Source of the DNA: Bacteroidales bacterium 6E
GTDB lineage: Bacteria; Bacteroidota; Bacteroidia; Bacteroidales; Prolixibacteraceae
DNA length: 64,000 bases
Assembly (NCBI GenBank): GCA_001270045.2
Contig: DF970686.1
Coordinates: 627,048 to 691,047, forward strand
Direction: 5' to 3'
Below are positions 54,378 through 63,609 of the stretch, piece by piece. The notes below the pieces were generated by a model. It was not told where the DNA came from, did no database searches, and worked only from the letters and a program-made list of their open reading frames with translations. Made by a program: the position numbers and the translations under genes. Position 1 is the first letter of the stretch; each line of letters opens with the position of its first letter.

Positions 54378-55751
54378 TCATGCGAACAAGAGTCCGGAGA
54401 TTTGTTCTGCAACAGTCCGGCCTTGCTTGATGCGATCGGCCATGCCAATGCCGTCGCGAATATTACCCGCAAGAATTAGGCCTGGATATTCCCCTTCAAT
54501 CTTCCCTATAGCTTCAAGTCTTGCTCTTGATTCCGGTCCGTATTGGGGGATTGCATATTCGTACCTATGGATTTTTAAAAGGTCGGGTTTAAACTCTTTC
54601 AACAGCATCATGGATTTTATCTCTCGTTCGATGATCGAAACAATTTGTACATCGGAAAGTTCAGCAATCTCCGGTCGACGCATACCACCCATGAAAACCG
54701 CCATTAGTGCTCCACCCTCTGGTGCACGTTCCTTGAGGAAGGAGGAAATGAATAGTGCTCCCAAAATGTCTCTTCTTTCAACGAAGGGAACAAGTCCCCC
54801 GAATGCCTTCAATGATTGGCCCTTCCATTCATTGAAACCAAGCGAAACCTGTACAACACGGGCATATTTTAATTTAGCTATCTGATTTAGGTCATCCGGA
54901 TTGGCAAATGGAATAATTGAAGAAAGTGCGTGAGCGCCAACAGTTGAGATTACATGAGTGAAATGAGATAGTGATTCCTTTCCGGTTGAGACGGAATATT
55001 GGTTTTCCCCATTGGAAATTACTTTAAGCTGTTCACATTCCAGTATGATGTTAACTGGATCTATTTTTGTGACAAGGGCATCGATCAGATGATGAAGGCC
55101 GTATTTGACCGAGAATATCTCTTTTGTGGCTTTTTTCTCCTTCTCTGTTTTAGGCTCCCTTGCTTTCTTTATGGACCCTTTTATAAAGCTTCCATAATTC
55201 TGTTCCAGATTGTATAGTTTGGGTAGTGCATACTTGGGTACCAAATGGGCTGGATCACCTGCATAAATACCTAATATGAAAGGGTCAATGGCATAGTGCA
55301 GGAAGCTTGTCCCCATTCGCCGCATAACCAGCTGTGAAAGGGTTTCTTCCGGGTTTATCCCTTTGGGTTTAAAAGGCTCAGCCAATATCCTTAGTTTGTC
55401 GGAGATGGTAAACAGCGGCGTCGAAACTGCTGAAAACAATCCGGATGGTAATGGTTCCCAGCGATTTCCCTTCCAAATCCAACGTGCTTTGGCTGTCTGG
55501 TCAGCAACCTCAATCTCACAGAGGGGGTGAAGCTCCTCTAACAGTTCAACTGCTTCCGGGTTTCCCAATACACCTGTATTTGGACCAGACTCATAAATAA
55601 AACCGTTCTCTGTATGTGTTTGGATAACGCCTCCTGGCTTATTGCCTTTTTCGAAAACCGTAACGTTATGTCCTTGCTTTTTTAGATAATAAGCTGCAGT
55701 CAGACCAGTAAGGCCAGCGCCAATGACTGCAATTTTTGGTTTTAAATGCAT
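54378..55751 (-). CDS. hemG: Protoporphyrinogen oxidase (HemY-type flavoenzyme)
   Basis: 457 residues. The FAD-binding motif AVIGAGLTGLTAAYYLKKQGHNV at the N-terminus, the GGVIQT segment and the C-terminal GLILAGNIRDGIGMADRIKQG are typical of the oxygen-using HemY/Ppo family (annotated as hemG in Bacteroidota). It oxidises protoporphyrinogen IX to protoporphyrin IX. It begins two bases after hemN stops, and hemH follows 34 bases later. Confidence 0.94.
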   Translation of the reverse strand: MHLKPKIAVIGAGLTGLTAAYYLKKQGHNVTVFEKGNKPGGVIQTHTENGFIYESGPNTGVLGNPEAVELLEELHPLCEIEVADQTAKARWIWKGNRWEPLPSGLFSAVSTPLFTISDKLRILAEPFKPKGINPEETLSQLVMRRMGTSFLHYAIDPFILGIYAGDPAHLVPKYALPKLYNLEQNYGSFIKGSIKKAREPKTEKEKKATKEIFSVKYGLHHLIDALVTKIDPVNIILECEQLKVISNGENQYSVSTGKESLSHFTHVISTVGAHALSSIIPFANPDDLNQIAKLKYARVVQVSLGFNEWKGQSLKAFGGLVPFVERRDILGALFISSFLKERAPEGGALMAVFMGGMRRPEIAELSDVQIVSIIEREIKSMMLLKEFKPDLLKIHRYEYAIPQYGPESRARLEAIGKIEGEYPGLILAGNIRDGIGMADRIKQGRTVAEQISGLLFA

Positions 55752-55753
55752 GG

Positions 55754-57151
55754 TTATAATGCTTTTGAAAAAGTCTTTCCTGCTTGTCCTATGGCCGGAT
55801 CGAATGAAGCTGCAATATTTCTGACGAAGAAACGACCCAGCTCCGTGACGGTTATACCCACTGGAGACGAAATTAGCAATCCATCCTCACTGAAAATGGA
55901 AAGCTGTTCTTCATCATAACGTATCAAGTTGAATATCTCACTTTGCTGCAGGTTAAAACGATTGGCGGTAGCTTCCCATGAAATAAAGTAATTGCACATA
56001 ATCTCGTTGATTACATGTCTTATTAGTTTCTGCCGTGAAGTTAGCAAATATCCCTTCTCGGTGGTGAACCGGCCTTCTGTAATGGCCTGTATATATCCAT
56101 TGACAGTTTTGGCATTTTGGGCATATGCACTTTCTAACTGACTTATGCCTGTTGTTCCGAAAGCATAAACCTGACCGGTTGTCTCCCGGGTACAATATCC
56201 CTGGAAGTTTCGGTGTAATGTTTTATTATTTAGGGCGATAGCTAATTCATCGTCTGGTTTTGCAAAATGATCGAGCCCAATGGGAGTATACCCGTTATTC
56301 TTCATCATTTCGTAAGTGTTCTCGAACATCCTGAGTTTTTCGGATGGGCCAACCAAACCTGCCTTTTCGAGGATGGCTTGTGACTTTTTGATGTTTGGTA
56401 CATGTGCATATGAAAAAGTCACCAGACGGTCGGGCCCTATTTGAAGGGCTTTTTCAATGGTTTGCCCAAATGATTTGACAGTTTGATGAGGTAATCCGTA
56501 AATAAAATCGAGATTTACTTTTGCTTTACCTGATTCCTGAATTTGTATGACAAAGTTTTCTATTGGAATGGTAGGAATTTCACGGTTGACCGTGTTCAAT
56601 ACATCCTCCGAAAAATCCTGCACTCCCAAACTGATACGGTTAAATCCCAGGTTGATCAGGCTATCGACGTATGCATGGTCCAGATGGGCCGGATTACATT
56701 CGATGGCTATTTCAGGTGATTCAATAAAGGTGAAACTGTTCTTCAGTAATTCCATGATTCCGGTAATCTGTGGAATACTCAGACTGTTTGGAGTACCTCC
56801 ACCCCAGTGAACCTGGCTGACCTTTCTGTTAGGGTCAAGCAGAGGTCGAAGCATTTTGATTTCTTGCTTAAGAGCTTCCAGGTAGTTGCTCTTCATCGCT
56901 TCATTTCTTGTTATGTGGGTATTGCAGCCACAGTAATAGCATAACTGGGGACAAAACGGGATATGGATATAAATCGAAATGTTTTTGGGATCATCCTGGT
57001 TTGACCTGATGACTGATTCCCTGTATTCTTTTTCGGTGTATTCCTTCCCAAAGAAATTGGCCGGCGGATAGCTGGTATATCTTGGTACTGGAACATTGTA
57101 TTTATCAACCAGGTATTCAGGAATATTAATCACGTTCGTAGAATTTTTCAC
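55754..57151 (-). CDS. hemN: Oxygen-independent coproporphyrinogen III oxidase
   Basis: 465 residues. The radical-SAM cluster motif CxxxCxxC/C is in CPQLCYYCGCNTHIT (near residue 65), which is the true HemN form rather than HemW. The segment PVPRYTSYPPANFF opens the protein. Other blocks include HWGGGTPNSLS and NLDFIYGLPHQT. It decarboxylates coproporphyrinogen III to protoporphyrinogen IX. The start is a GTG at 57151, so the gene overlaps the MFS gene by 26 bases; a GTG at 57133 is another possibility. No ATG exists before residue 100. Confidence 0.95.
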   Translation of the reverse strand: MKNSTNVINIPEYLVDKYNVPVPRYTSYPPANFFGKEYTEKEYRESVIRSNQDDPKNISIYIHIPFCPQLCYYCGCNTHITRNEAMKSNYLEALKQEIKMLRPLLDPNRKVSQVHWGGGTPNSLSIPQITGIMELLKNSFTFIESPEIAIECNPAHLDHAYVDSLINLGFNRISLGVQDFSEDVLNTVNREIPTIPIENFVIQIQESGKAKVNLDFIYGLPHQTVKSFGQTIEKALQIGPDRLVTFSYAHVPNIKKSQAILEKAGLVGPSEKLRMFENTYEMMKNNGYTPIGLDHFAKPDDELAIALNNKTLHRNFQGYCTRETTGQVYAFGTTGISQLESAYAQNAKTVNGYIQAITEGRFTTEKGYLLTSRQKLIRHVINEIMCNYFISWEATANRFNLQQSEIFNLIRYDEEQLSIFSEDGLLISSPVGITVTELGRFFVRNIAASFDPAIGQAGKTFSKAL

Positions 57152-58334
57152 GATAGAATGAATATAATAATATAATAATTAGTGCTCCCAGGACCATCTC
57201 TCCAATAAAGAGTCCCCGATAGGTAAACGTATCGGCAATTTTCCCGCTGGAAACTGAAATGATAAGGCTACTTAAATGGGTAAGAACGATCTGGACAGTA
57301 AAGTCAGTACCTTCTTTGCCTTTTCTGACAATCCCCATAGACAAGGTATAGATGAAAACTGATGACATGGCATAAGCCGCCCAAAGGAAAATGATTCCAA
57401 TATATATCATGTACGGGGGATGAGATGTGAATGTCAGCCAGGTAAAGTAAGCGGCCACCAAAAAGTTTATGACAGGCAAGATACGAAGTGCTTTTTTAAG
57501 CCCTTTTTTCCTGATAAACATCCCTGCAGGTATGGTCATTAATGCCCCAGTGCCTGTGCCGACAATTCCAACAATGAATCCGATTTGTTTCACCGAATAG
57601 CCCAGGTCGACCAAATATGGCTTTAGCATGGTCAGTATGCCAATAATTCCGGCATAAAAAAGCAAAAGAAGCATTATGTGTCTCCATATACCTTTTTGAT
57701 TGAAAAAATGGGCGAAATCGAGCCATGATACTTTTTTCTTTGACTCATGGTGAATCTTCTGAGAGGAAGCCCTATATAAAGTTACTGGAATAAGCGCGGC
57801 AAGAACGAGTCCTGCCAATCCAAAAAGCAGGTTTGACCAGCCGTAGTAATGGTAAATAACAAGCAAGACACCGCTCCCCATCATTGTCCCAAGAAAATTC
57901 CCAGCTGATTGCATGCTGTTACCCAGGCTTCGCTCTTCCTTTTTGAGTGAGAGAATCGCAAAAGCATCGGTAGCTATGTCCTGTGTTGCTGATGCCGTAA
58001 AAGCGATCACCATCAATACCACTATCGTCATGAAATCAGTCTGGAGATCGAGAAAGGCTATGGAAACAATCACGATGGCATAAAAGATTTCTGACCCCAA
58101 AATCCATCTTCGATAGTCACGCAGATTATGGCTGGTGTGATCGATAAATGGTGCCCAGAAAAACTTGAATATCCATGGGAGTTTAATCAACTGCAGATAT
58201 CCGATCGACTCGAGCGAATAATTTTCCATCCGCATGATAACAGGCACCACCGTGGAAAAGAAGCTCATCGGGATTGACTGAGCCAAATAGAGGTTGAGCA
58301 GTGTAAAATACTTACTGAATTCTTTTTTGAACAT
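57126..58334 (-). CDS. MFS transporter, PAT family (AmpG/RhtX-FptX-like)
   Basis: 402 residues with about twelve membrane helices. The segment LAQSIPMSFFSTVVPVIMR and ATQDIATDAFAI (near residue 110) are PAT-family marks; relatives include AmpG and the siderophore permeases RhtX and FptX. It begins 9 bases after the receptor gene stops and overlaps hemN by 26 bases, so it belongs to the same transcript and probably works with both. The likely substrate is an iron complex or a porphyrin delivered by the receptor; this is inference from context. Confidence 0.88.
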   Translation of the reverse strand: MFKKEFSKYFTLLNLYLAQSIPMSFFSTVVPVIMRMENYSLESIGYLQLIKLPWIFKFFWAPFIDHTSHNLRDYRRWILGSEIFYAIVIVSIAFLDLQTDFMTIVVLMVIAFTASATQDIATDAFAILSLKKEERSLGNSMQSAGNFLGTMMGSGVLLVIYHYYGWSNLLFGLAGLVLAALIPVTLYRASSQKIHHESKKKVSWLDFAHFFNQKGIWRHIMLLLLFYAGIIGILTMLKPYLVDLGYSVKQIGFIVGIVGTGTGALMTIPAGMFIRKKGLKKALRILPVINFLVAAYFTWLTFTSHPPYMIYIGIIFLWAAYAMSSVFIYTLSMGIVRKGKEGTDFTVQIVLTHLSSLIISVSSGKIADTFTYRGLFIGEMVLGALIIILLYSFYREKFYERD

Positions 58335-58343
58335 GATTCCTTA

Positions 58344-60449
58344 TTAGAACATAAACTTGAGGCTAATGCCCATGGATGAAGGTTTTCCTACCTGGACATA
58401 TGCATTATTTAAGGCTGTAAAATAGAATGAATTGTAAGTTTCATTCAGCATGTTTTTACCCCAGAAGGCCAGCTCGGCATTTTTGTGGGTAAAGGTGATT
58501 CTGCTGTTCAAGAGTCCGTATTCTTCCTGCCATGCGGAGTTGTCTTCATGCCAGTAATGCTTGCCAAAAATCTGGTAAACTGAATACAAACGAATATTTT
58601 CGAGGAACTTGCGGTTGACATTAATGGTGTAATTTCCTCCAATGCTAGCTGTCCTTTCCGGTACGTAAGGCAAATAATTACCACTATAATCCAGTGTTTG
58701 ACTGCGTACATACTCCACGAATCTGGCTTTGTTGTATCCTGCTGTAGCCCATATTTCAAGGTTGGTTACAGGAACGGTTTTAATTTCCAATTCGACGCCA
58801 TTGCTTTCCGATTTTCCTGCATTTTTAAGCATGGATCCTTGTCCGGAAGGAACCGGTTGGTAAATCTGCTGGTTTTCCCAATCGATCATGAACACCGCAA
58901 GATTGGTAAAGAGTCTGTTGTTAAGAAAACGTGCTTTTAGTCCAGCTTCATAGTTCCAACTGCTTTCTGCCTTGAAAGACCTGTCTTCCTCACGTTCAAA
59001 TGTGCTGTTGAATCCTCCTGCGTTATATCCCTTTGCAATGGTTACATAGGGTGTGAAGCTGTTGGAAACATTATATTGCAACGCAAGTTTGGGCAGAACC
59101 TCAAATGATTCAGTGGTGCTCTGAACATCTTCTACCTGTGTGGAGTTACCCATAAGATTTCTGTAATGCTGATAATCCAGTGTTGCCTTTTCGAAATCTA
59201 CACGAATTCCTCCTGTAAGTGAAAGTGCTCCGAATTTTAAGGTTGACTGGTGGAAAAGAGCAATACCAGAATTACCATTATTGTAATCCTTGGTAACAAC
59301 CATCTCACCTGGCAATTTTTGGGCTGCCTGTAATACTTTTCCATAGGTTACATCAACTGTCTTGTCGAGCGATTGGTGAAATCCAAATACACCGAAAAGC
59401 CATTCGTACCTTTCTTTTTCATACGATTGTATGGATACTTCCTGGGCAATCATGTTTTGTTTCTGCCATTGCATCACATAATACATGTCACGCTCCGTAA
59501 AATCCTGGTCAATGTCCTGTTCATCATCCATGTATTGGTAGCTTGTCACTGCCCTGAGACGATATGAAGGCGCATTATATTCAATATTTAAACCATTGGA
59601 TACAAGAGTTCTCACATACCCACTTACGTGGTCATAATTGATTTCTTTAGCTTTTTGCTCGGTTTTGTCATAGATGGCATATGGATATCCACCCTGGTCG
59701 TTGTTTTCGAACTGGAAGTTGTACTGCATTCTCATCCTTTTAGTGGGAGTATAAAGCAATTTGATCCTGCCAGAGTAACTGTTCAGCTTATCAACTGCTT
59801 CACCATTATGTTCATTGGTGTAAAATCCCCCGTTATGGAGCTGATTGAAATTAAGCATCAGGGCAAGATTCTTTGAAAGGGGTTGATTGTGCAATACGCT
59901 GGTATTGATTTGGTTGTAGTTACCGTAGGAGAATTTTACCGCTGTATTTCTGTCGTCTGAAGGTTCAGCTGTAAAAATATTTACAAGACCTCCCATGGTG
60001 TTTCTGCCATATAAAGTGCCTTGGGGACCTCTAAGAACCTCAATCCTTTCAAGATCAAAGAAGTCGAAATTAAATGCAGATTTCTCGAAGTAAGGAATGT
60101 TGTCAACGTACAAACCGACAGATGGTGTGTTTATGCGGGTTCCAATACCACGGATGTATACCGGGGAGGTCAACTTAGATCCATAATCTGGCATAAAAAA
60201 ATTGGGAACCAGTCCGCTGATGTCAGGGAGGGAACCAACCTGATAATTGTCAAGAATACGTGCAGGCATCATTGTGGCAGCTGCCGGAATCTGAAAAATA
60301 TTACTGTTGTATTTTGGAGACCGGATGGTAATCTCATCAATATTCAAATTTCTGATTTTTGATGTATCTGCGTCAGGTTCATACATATCCTGGGCATAAC
60401 CCATGGAAAAAGAAAGTAAAGTAATGGTTAGAATATAAAGGGATTTCAT
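58344..60449 (-). CDS. TonB-dependent receptor, first gene of the heme operon
   Basis: 701 residues. A signal peptide (to about 19, ...SMGYAQ) precedes a short N-terminal stretch with a TonB-box-like NLNIDEITIRSPK; there is no regulatory-domain extension. The plug (about 50-155) has PVYIRGIGTRINTPSVGLYVDNIPYF and DLERIEVLRGPQGTLYGRNTMGGLVNIFT, which is the siderophore/iron-complex receptor style. The barrel closes with SLKFMF. The gene precedes the MFS, hemN, hemG and hemH genes with almost no spacing, so uptake and the last heme steps are coordinated. Confidence 0.93.
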   Translation of the reverse strand: MKSLYILTITLLSFSMGYAQDMYEPDADTSKIRNLNIDEITIRSPKYNSNIFQIPAAATMMPARILDNYQVGSLPDISGLVPNFFMPDYGSKLTSPVYIRGIGTRINTPSVGLYVDNIPYFEKSAFNFDFFDLERIEVLRGPQGTLYGRNTMGGLVNIFTAEPSDDRNTAVKFSYGNYNQINTSVLHNQPLSKNLALMLNFNQLHNGGFYTNEHNGEAVDKLNSYSGRIKLLYTPTKRMRMQYNFQFENNDQGGYPYAIYDKTEQKAKEINYDHVSGYVRTLVSNGLNIEYNAPSYRLRAVTSYQYMDDEQDIDQDFTERDMYYVMQWQKQNMIAQEVSIQSYEKERYEWLFGVFGFHQSLDKTVDVTYGKVLQAAQKLPGEMVVTKDYNNGNSGIALFHQSTLKFGALSLTGGIRVDFEKATLDYQHYRNLMGNSTQVEDVQSTTESFEVLPKLALQYNVSNSFTPYVTIAKGYNAGGFNSTFEREEDRSFKAESSWNYEAGLKARFLNNRLFTNLAVFMIDWENQQIYQPVPSGQGSMLKNAGKSESNGVELEIKTVPVTNLEIWATAGYNKARFVEYVRSQTLDYSGNYLPYVPERTASIGGNYTINVNRKFLENIRLYSVYQIFGKHYWHEDNSAWQEEYGLLNSRITFTHKNAELAFWGKNMLNETYNSFYFTALNNAYVQVGKPSSMGISLKFMF

Positions 60450-60750
60450 ACAAAGATCTTTTTAATAGTAATTTTCTTTAATTTGATTCGTCTAGTTCCT
60501 GGTGGTCAAGAGGTTGATTTGCAGGGTGTGTGTTATCTTTTTGTAAGAGTGACTTGAATTTTCCTGAACTCAGGGAATCCTGGATAATAGTCTTGCTTAA
60601 TCGATGGATAACCTAAACGCGTTACGTTCTGATCAAATCAGCTTTTGATAAATTGCCGGGATAGACGATGGATTAACTCTGCCGATGAGTAAAGAGCGAT
60701 ATTTTGTAAATAAAATAGTCATCCACTCAATACAACCTGTTCGGTAAAGA
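60450..60750. other. Intergenic region upstream of the heme-operon receptor
   Basis: 301 bases with no gene and no clear terminator. It probably contains the operon promoter, but I cannot name elements; a CCTGA...CAGG short inverted repeat near 60563-60577 is too weak to interpret. Confidence 0.5.
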
Positions 60751-61092
60751 TCAAACAGAAAAATCCGGAGGAGGACGATTAAAAAGATGGTACGAAATAT
60801 CAATGGCAATGCCTGGCGGATCCGGTGGAAGGCTGATCAAGGAAGTTACATGATTGAAAACTTCTGAAATCTTTGCTGATTCCTTGGCGATCCAAAAATC
60901 GATTGATTCGGAAATCGTTAGACTGTAACCGGCATCATAATCCTGAACCCATTCATAGTTTCCTGTATCAATGGGCTTGGGAATGTCATTGATATTTCCG
61001 GATGAAGGTGCAGTAAAAAGAAAATAAACGGCATAGAAGAAAACCATTATAACATAAGGCATATGTGTTGTAAATATTCCGAATGTAAACAT
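60751..61092 (-). CDS. Small exported or membrane protein upstream of the heme operon
   Basis: 113 residues. A hydrophobic N-terminal segment (about 10-28, YVIMVFFYAVYFLFTAP) could be a signal or anchor. The rest is acidic, and the C-terminus ends in ISYHLFNRPPPDFSV. It has an ATG start and lies on the same strand, 301 bases before the TonB-dependent receptor gene. I do not recognise the family. Small exported proteins with Pro-rich tails beside TonB-dependent receptor genes do occur in Bacteroidota, but the link is only suggestive. Confidence 0.6.
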   Translation of the reverse strand: MFTFGIFTTHMPYVIMVFFYAVYFLFTAPSSGNINDIPKPIDTGNYEWVQDYDAGYSLTISESIDFWIAKESAKISEVFNHVTSLISLPPDPPGIAIDISYHLFNRPPPDFSV

Positions 61093-61478
61093 GATCTAAC
61101 CGTTAGTGATATTCCTTTTTTAAATATTTGGTGCCAAAACTAAAGAAAAATTCAATAAGTCAAATATCTACATGTTTTATAGCATTGATAATTTTGGCAT
61201 AAGGGCACTTTAATAAAAGCCATGGAGTAGTGGGGAATTGATTTCTGACGTGGTTTGTAAAGGATTATGATGAGGATAGTCTTAATAATTTAGAGTTGTT
61301 CTAAATTCCTCAATACATATTTTGGGTTACATTTACATTCATGTAAGAATAGACTGGAGGCTGTTATGTAAGTCATCAGGAATGGGATTCATTCGGTTTC
61401 TTTTCTGGTTTTTTTTATATCTCAAAGTTTCTTTGATCCCAAAATCTGGTCATTTCTTTTTCAATAATACCTCCTGAT
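61093..61478. other. Intergenic region before the carotenoid ketolase gene
   Basis: 386 bases between divergent genes. AT-rich, no RNA gene or long repeat seen. The two promoters must be here, but no element matches well enough to mark. Confidence 0.5.
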
Positions 61479-62198
61479 ATGGATAGCAAATTGAAAACGT
61501 TTGGGAATAAGGGTGTTTGGATTGCTTTGGTAGTTTACTTATTATGGCTTGGGCACCTTGGTTATTCTCTTTTGACAGTATCTGTCGACCTGAGGTCTTT
61601 TTGGTTTTGGATTCATATAGCGGTACAGGGATATTTGTTTACCGGCTTGTTTATTACAGGACATGATGCCATGCACGGCACTGTTTCAAATAATCGTAAA
61701 CTGAATGACTTCATTGGTTGGATTGCGACACTCTCATTTGCCTTTTTATCATACAACCGCTTGCGTAAAAACCATTATCTGCATCATCAATTCCCTGCTA
61801 GCGAAAGGGATCCTGATTTTCACCCCCATAGTAACAATGTTCTCTTATGGTGGATACGGTTCATAGTACACTATACAACCTGGTGGCAGCTTGTATTGAT
61901 GGCAGTTACATTTAATGTTTTGCTTTTGTGGTTTTCAGTTGAGCAACTAATTTCATTTTGGGTAGTTCCTGCATTTCTTGGAACCTTTCAATTGTTTGTA
62001 TTTGGGACTTATATCCCTCATAGACGACCACATACTGAAATAATGGGAATTCACCGTGCGAGAACACTGCCACGAAATCATTGGATAGCCATGTTAACCT
62101 GTTATTTTTTTGGCTATCATCGTGAACATCATATCCGTCCGACAATTCCATGGTGGAATTTATACTCCGTCAAAGATCCCGGATTCCCAACGACTTAG
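61479..62198 (+). CDS. crtW: Beta-carotene ketolase-like (CrtW family)
   Basis: 239 residues with four hydrophobic segments and the His-box set of the CrtW branch of the fatty-acid-desaturase superfamily. The boxes are HDAMHG (residues about 62-67), a KNHYLHHQ box (about 99-106), FGTYIPHRRPH, and the C-terminal YHREHHIRPTIPWWNLYS. CrtW enzymes add keto groups to carotenoid rings using O2 and iron. No other carotenoid gene is in the window. A related fatty-acid or sterol hydroxylase cannot be excluded, but the FGTYIPH and PWW features fit CrtW best. Confidence 0.82.
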   Translation: MDSKLKTFGNKGVWIALVVYLLWLGHLGYSLLTVSVDLRSFWFWIHIAVQGYLFTGLFITGHDAMHGTVSNNRKLNDFIGWIATLSFAFLSYNRLRKNHYLHHQFPASERDPDFHPHSNNVLLWWIRFIVHYTTWWQLVLMAVTFNVLLLWFSVEQLISFWVVPAFLGTFQLFVFGTYIPHRRPHTEIMGIHRARTLPRNHWIAMLTCYFFGYHREHHIRPTIPWWNLYSVKDPGFPTT

Positions 62199-62271
62199 TT
62201 ATTATTCTTCATCGACTTGCTTAGCATGTCGGATCAACTTCCAAATAGTGTGATTTGGCATTTAAAAGTTG

Positions 62272-63609
62272 CTAATAAATTCTTTCAAGTCTTGCACCCT
62301 GAAAATAGTGTTTTAAGATTTGATCATAGGTAAAGCCTTTTTCTCCCATTACAGCGGCTCCAATCTGACACAACCCCGAGCCATGGCCCCAACCTGCCCC
62401 ACGGATAATAAATTTGCCTGGAATACCATCTTCAATCTCTTCGTAATTAACCACAAAGCACGAGCTGTAAAGGTGCGAATCTGAAAGCCATTTTCTTATC
62501 TCCAGTTCCTTTCCCACAATCAGTGAATGTTGGTTCCCTACAATTCTGAGTCTGATTATCCGTCCTGATGGCCCTCTTTCCACTGGCTCAAGTCTTAGTA
62601 TACTTCCAAAGTCAATGCCCGATTTCTTTTTCAGCAGGGAAGATAATTCTTCCTGGGAATATTGGATGGTCCATCTGAAAAAGTCCGAAGTTTTCTGGTC
62701 AAATGACGGTAGTACCTGAGATAATATTTTTTCGTCTGTAGTATTACAAAATGCCTTTGGAGAGGAAAGAATCCATTCCCGTGCCAATGGCTCTTGTGTC
62801 AGGTTTAGGTTCGGGGATGTTCCAAGCGGTTCTTTGTCGGCAACAGCAACTAAATAGGATTTATGTAAAGGTTCCCAATTGTTTTCAAAATTCTCGGATA
62901 CTCCGCCACAGCATTTTGAGAATCTTGCGTCACAGATCTCTTGTTGCGATTTCAGAACCTCCCCAATGGTGTCGTCAACGGCTCCTGTTGCCGTGGAAGA
63001 TATTATTTTTGTGATACCATGATATCTTTGACAGTGGTCGTCAGCACACACATCAAAGCTATGGTGATCTTCCCTGTCGTACCACCTGATATGTTCCAGA
63101 TCAGTATCAGTTTGTGAATCGAATCCAGAGTGTCTGCCTGCAATCTCCTTTTTCTTGTTAATTTGAGCTATCAACCAACTGCGTGAAATGACCGCATGGG
63201 CTTTCAGAAGTTCGACTGAACTGGTCGCACTCATCTCAGAAGAAATGACACTTTTCAGGTAATCTTCGAGATGGATTGTATTGATGACCTGAATGGCATC
63301 CTGATCGATAAAAAATCGAATGCCGCCTGTAAAGCGCTGGTCTTCCTTTTGTTCCCAATGAAAGTCGATGCCTATTGTTACATCTTTTAAAACAAAAGAG
63401 TTAGTTCTGAATATCGGTAGCAATTTGATTTCTTCCTCTGAAATGGTCAGGAAACTCTGGCCTTGCAAGATCATTTTGCCTTTACGCAATTCAATCGTAT
63501 AATTGCCTTGTGGAATCATGTTGGTGCCAACACGGTAACCTGTTTCAAGAATGAATTCAATGTGGGTTGATTTCATGATGCCCACATTAAGTATGGGTTG
63601 TTTATTCAT
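62272..63609 (-). CDS. SpoIID/LytB domain-containing protein
   Basis: 445 residues, no clear signal peptide. The central SpoIID/LytB block starts with SVISSEMSATSSVELLKAHAVISRSW (about 120-145), continues with FSKCCGGVSENFENNW, and ends in GAGWGHGSGLCQIGAAVMGEKGFTYDQILKHYF. In Gram-positive bacteria SpoIID cuts peptidoglycan glycan strands; in Bacteroidota the role is unknown. The start overlaps the DUF4922 gene stop in an ATGA, so the two are translationally coupled. Confidence 0.9.
   Translation of the reverse strand: MNKQPILNVGIMKSTHIEFILETGYRVGTNMIPQGNYTIELRKGKMILQGQSFLTISEEEIKLLPIFRTNSFVLKDVTIGIDFHWEQKEDQRFTGGIRFFIDQDAIQVINTIHLEDYLKSVISSEMSATSSVELLKAHAVISRSWLIAQINKKKEIAGRHSGFDSQTDTDLEHIRWYDREDHHSFDVCADDHCQRYHGITKIISSTATGAVDDTIGEVLKSQQEICDARFSKCCGGVSENFENNWEPLHKSYLVAVADKEPLGTSPNLNLTQEPLAREWILSSPKAFCNTTDEKILSQVLPSFDQKTSDFFRWTIQYSQEELSSLLKKKSGIDFGSILRLEPVERGPSGRIIRLRIVGNQHSLIVGKELEIRKWLSDSHLYSSCFVVNYEEIEDGIPGKFIIRGAGWGHGSGLCQIGAAVMGEKGFTYDQILKHYFQGARLERIY

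Noticed and set aside
54344-54472. 43-residue N-terminal extension of ferrochelatase
   Set aside because: It would overlap hemG and lacks any targeting or domain feature; the family starts at the MMNAEKT segment.
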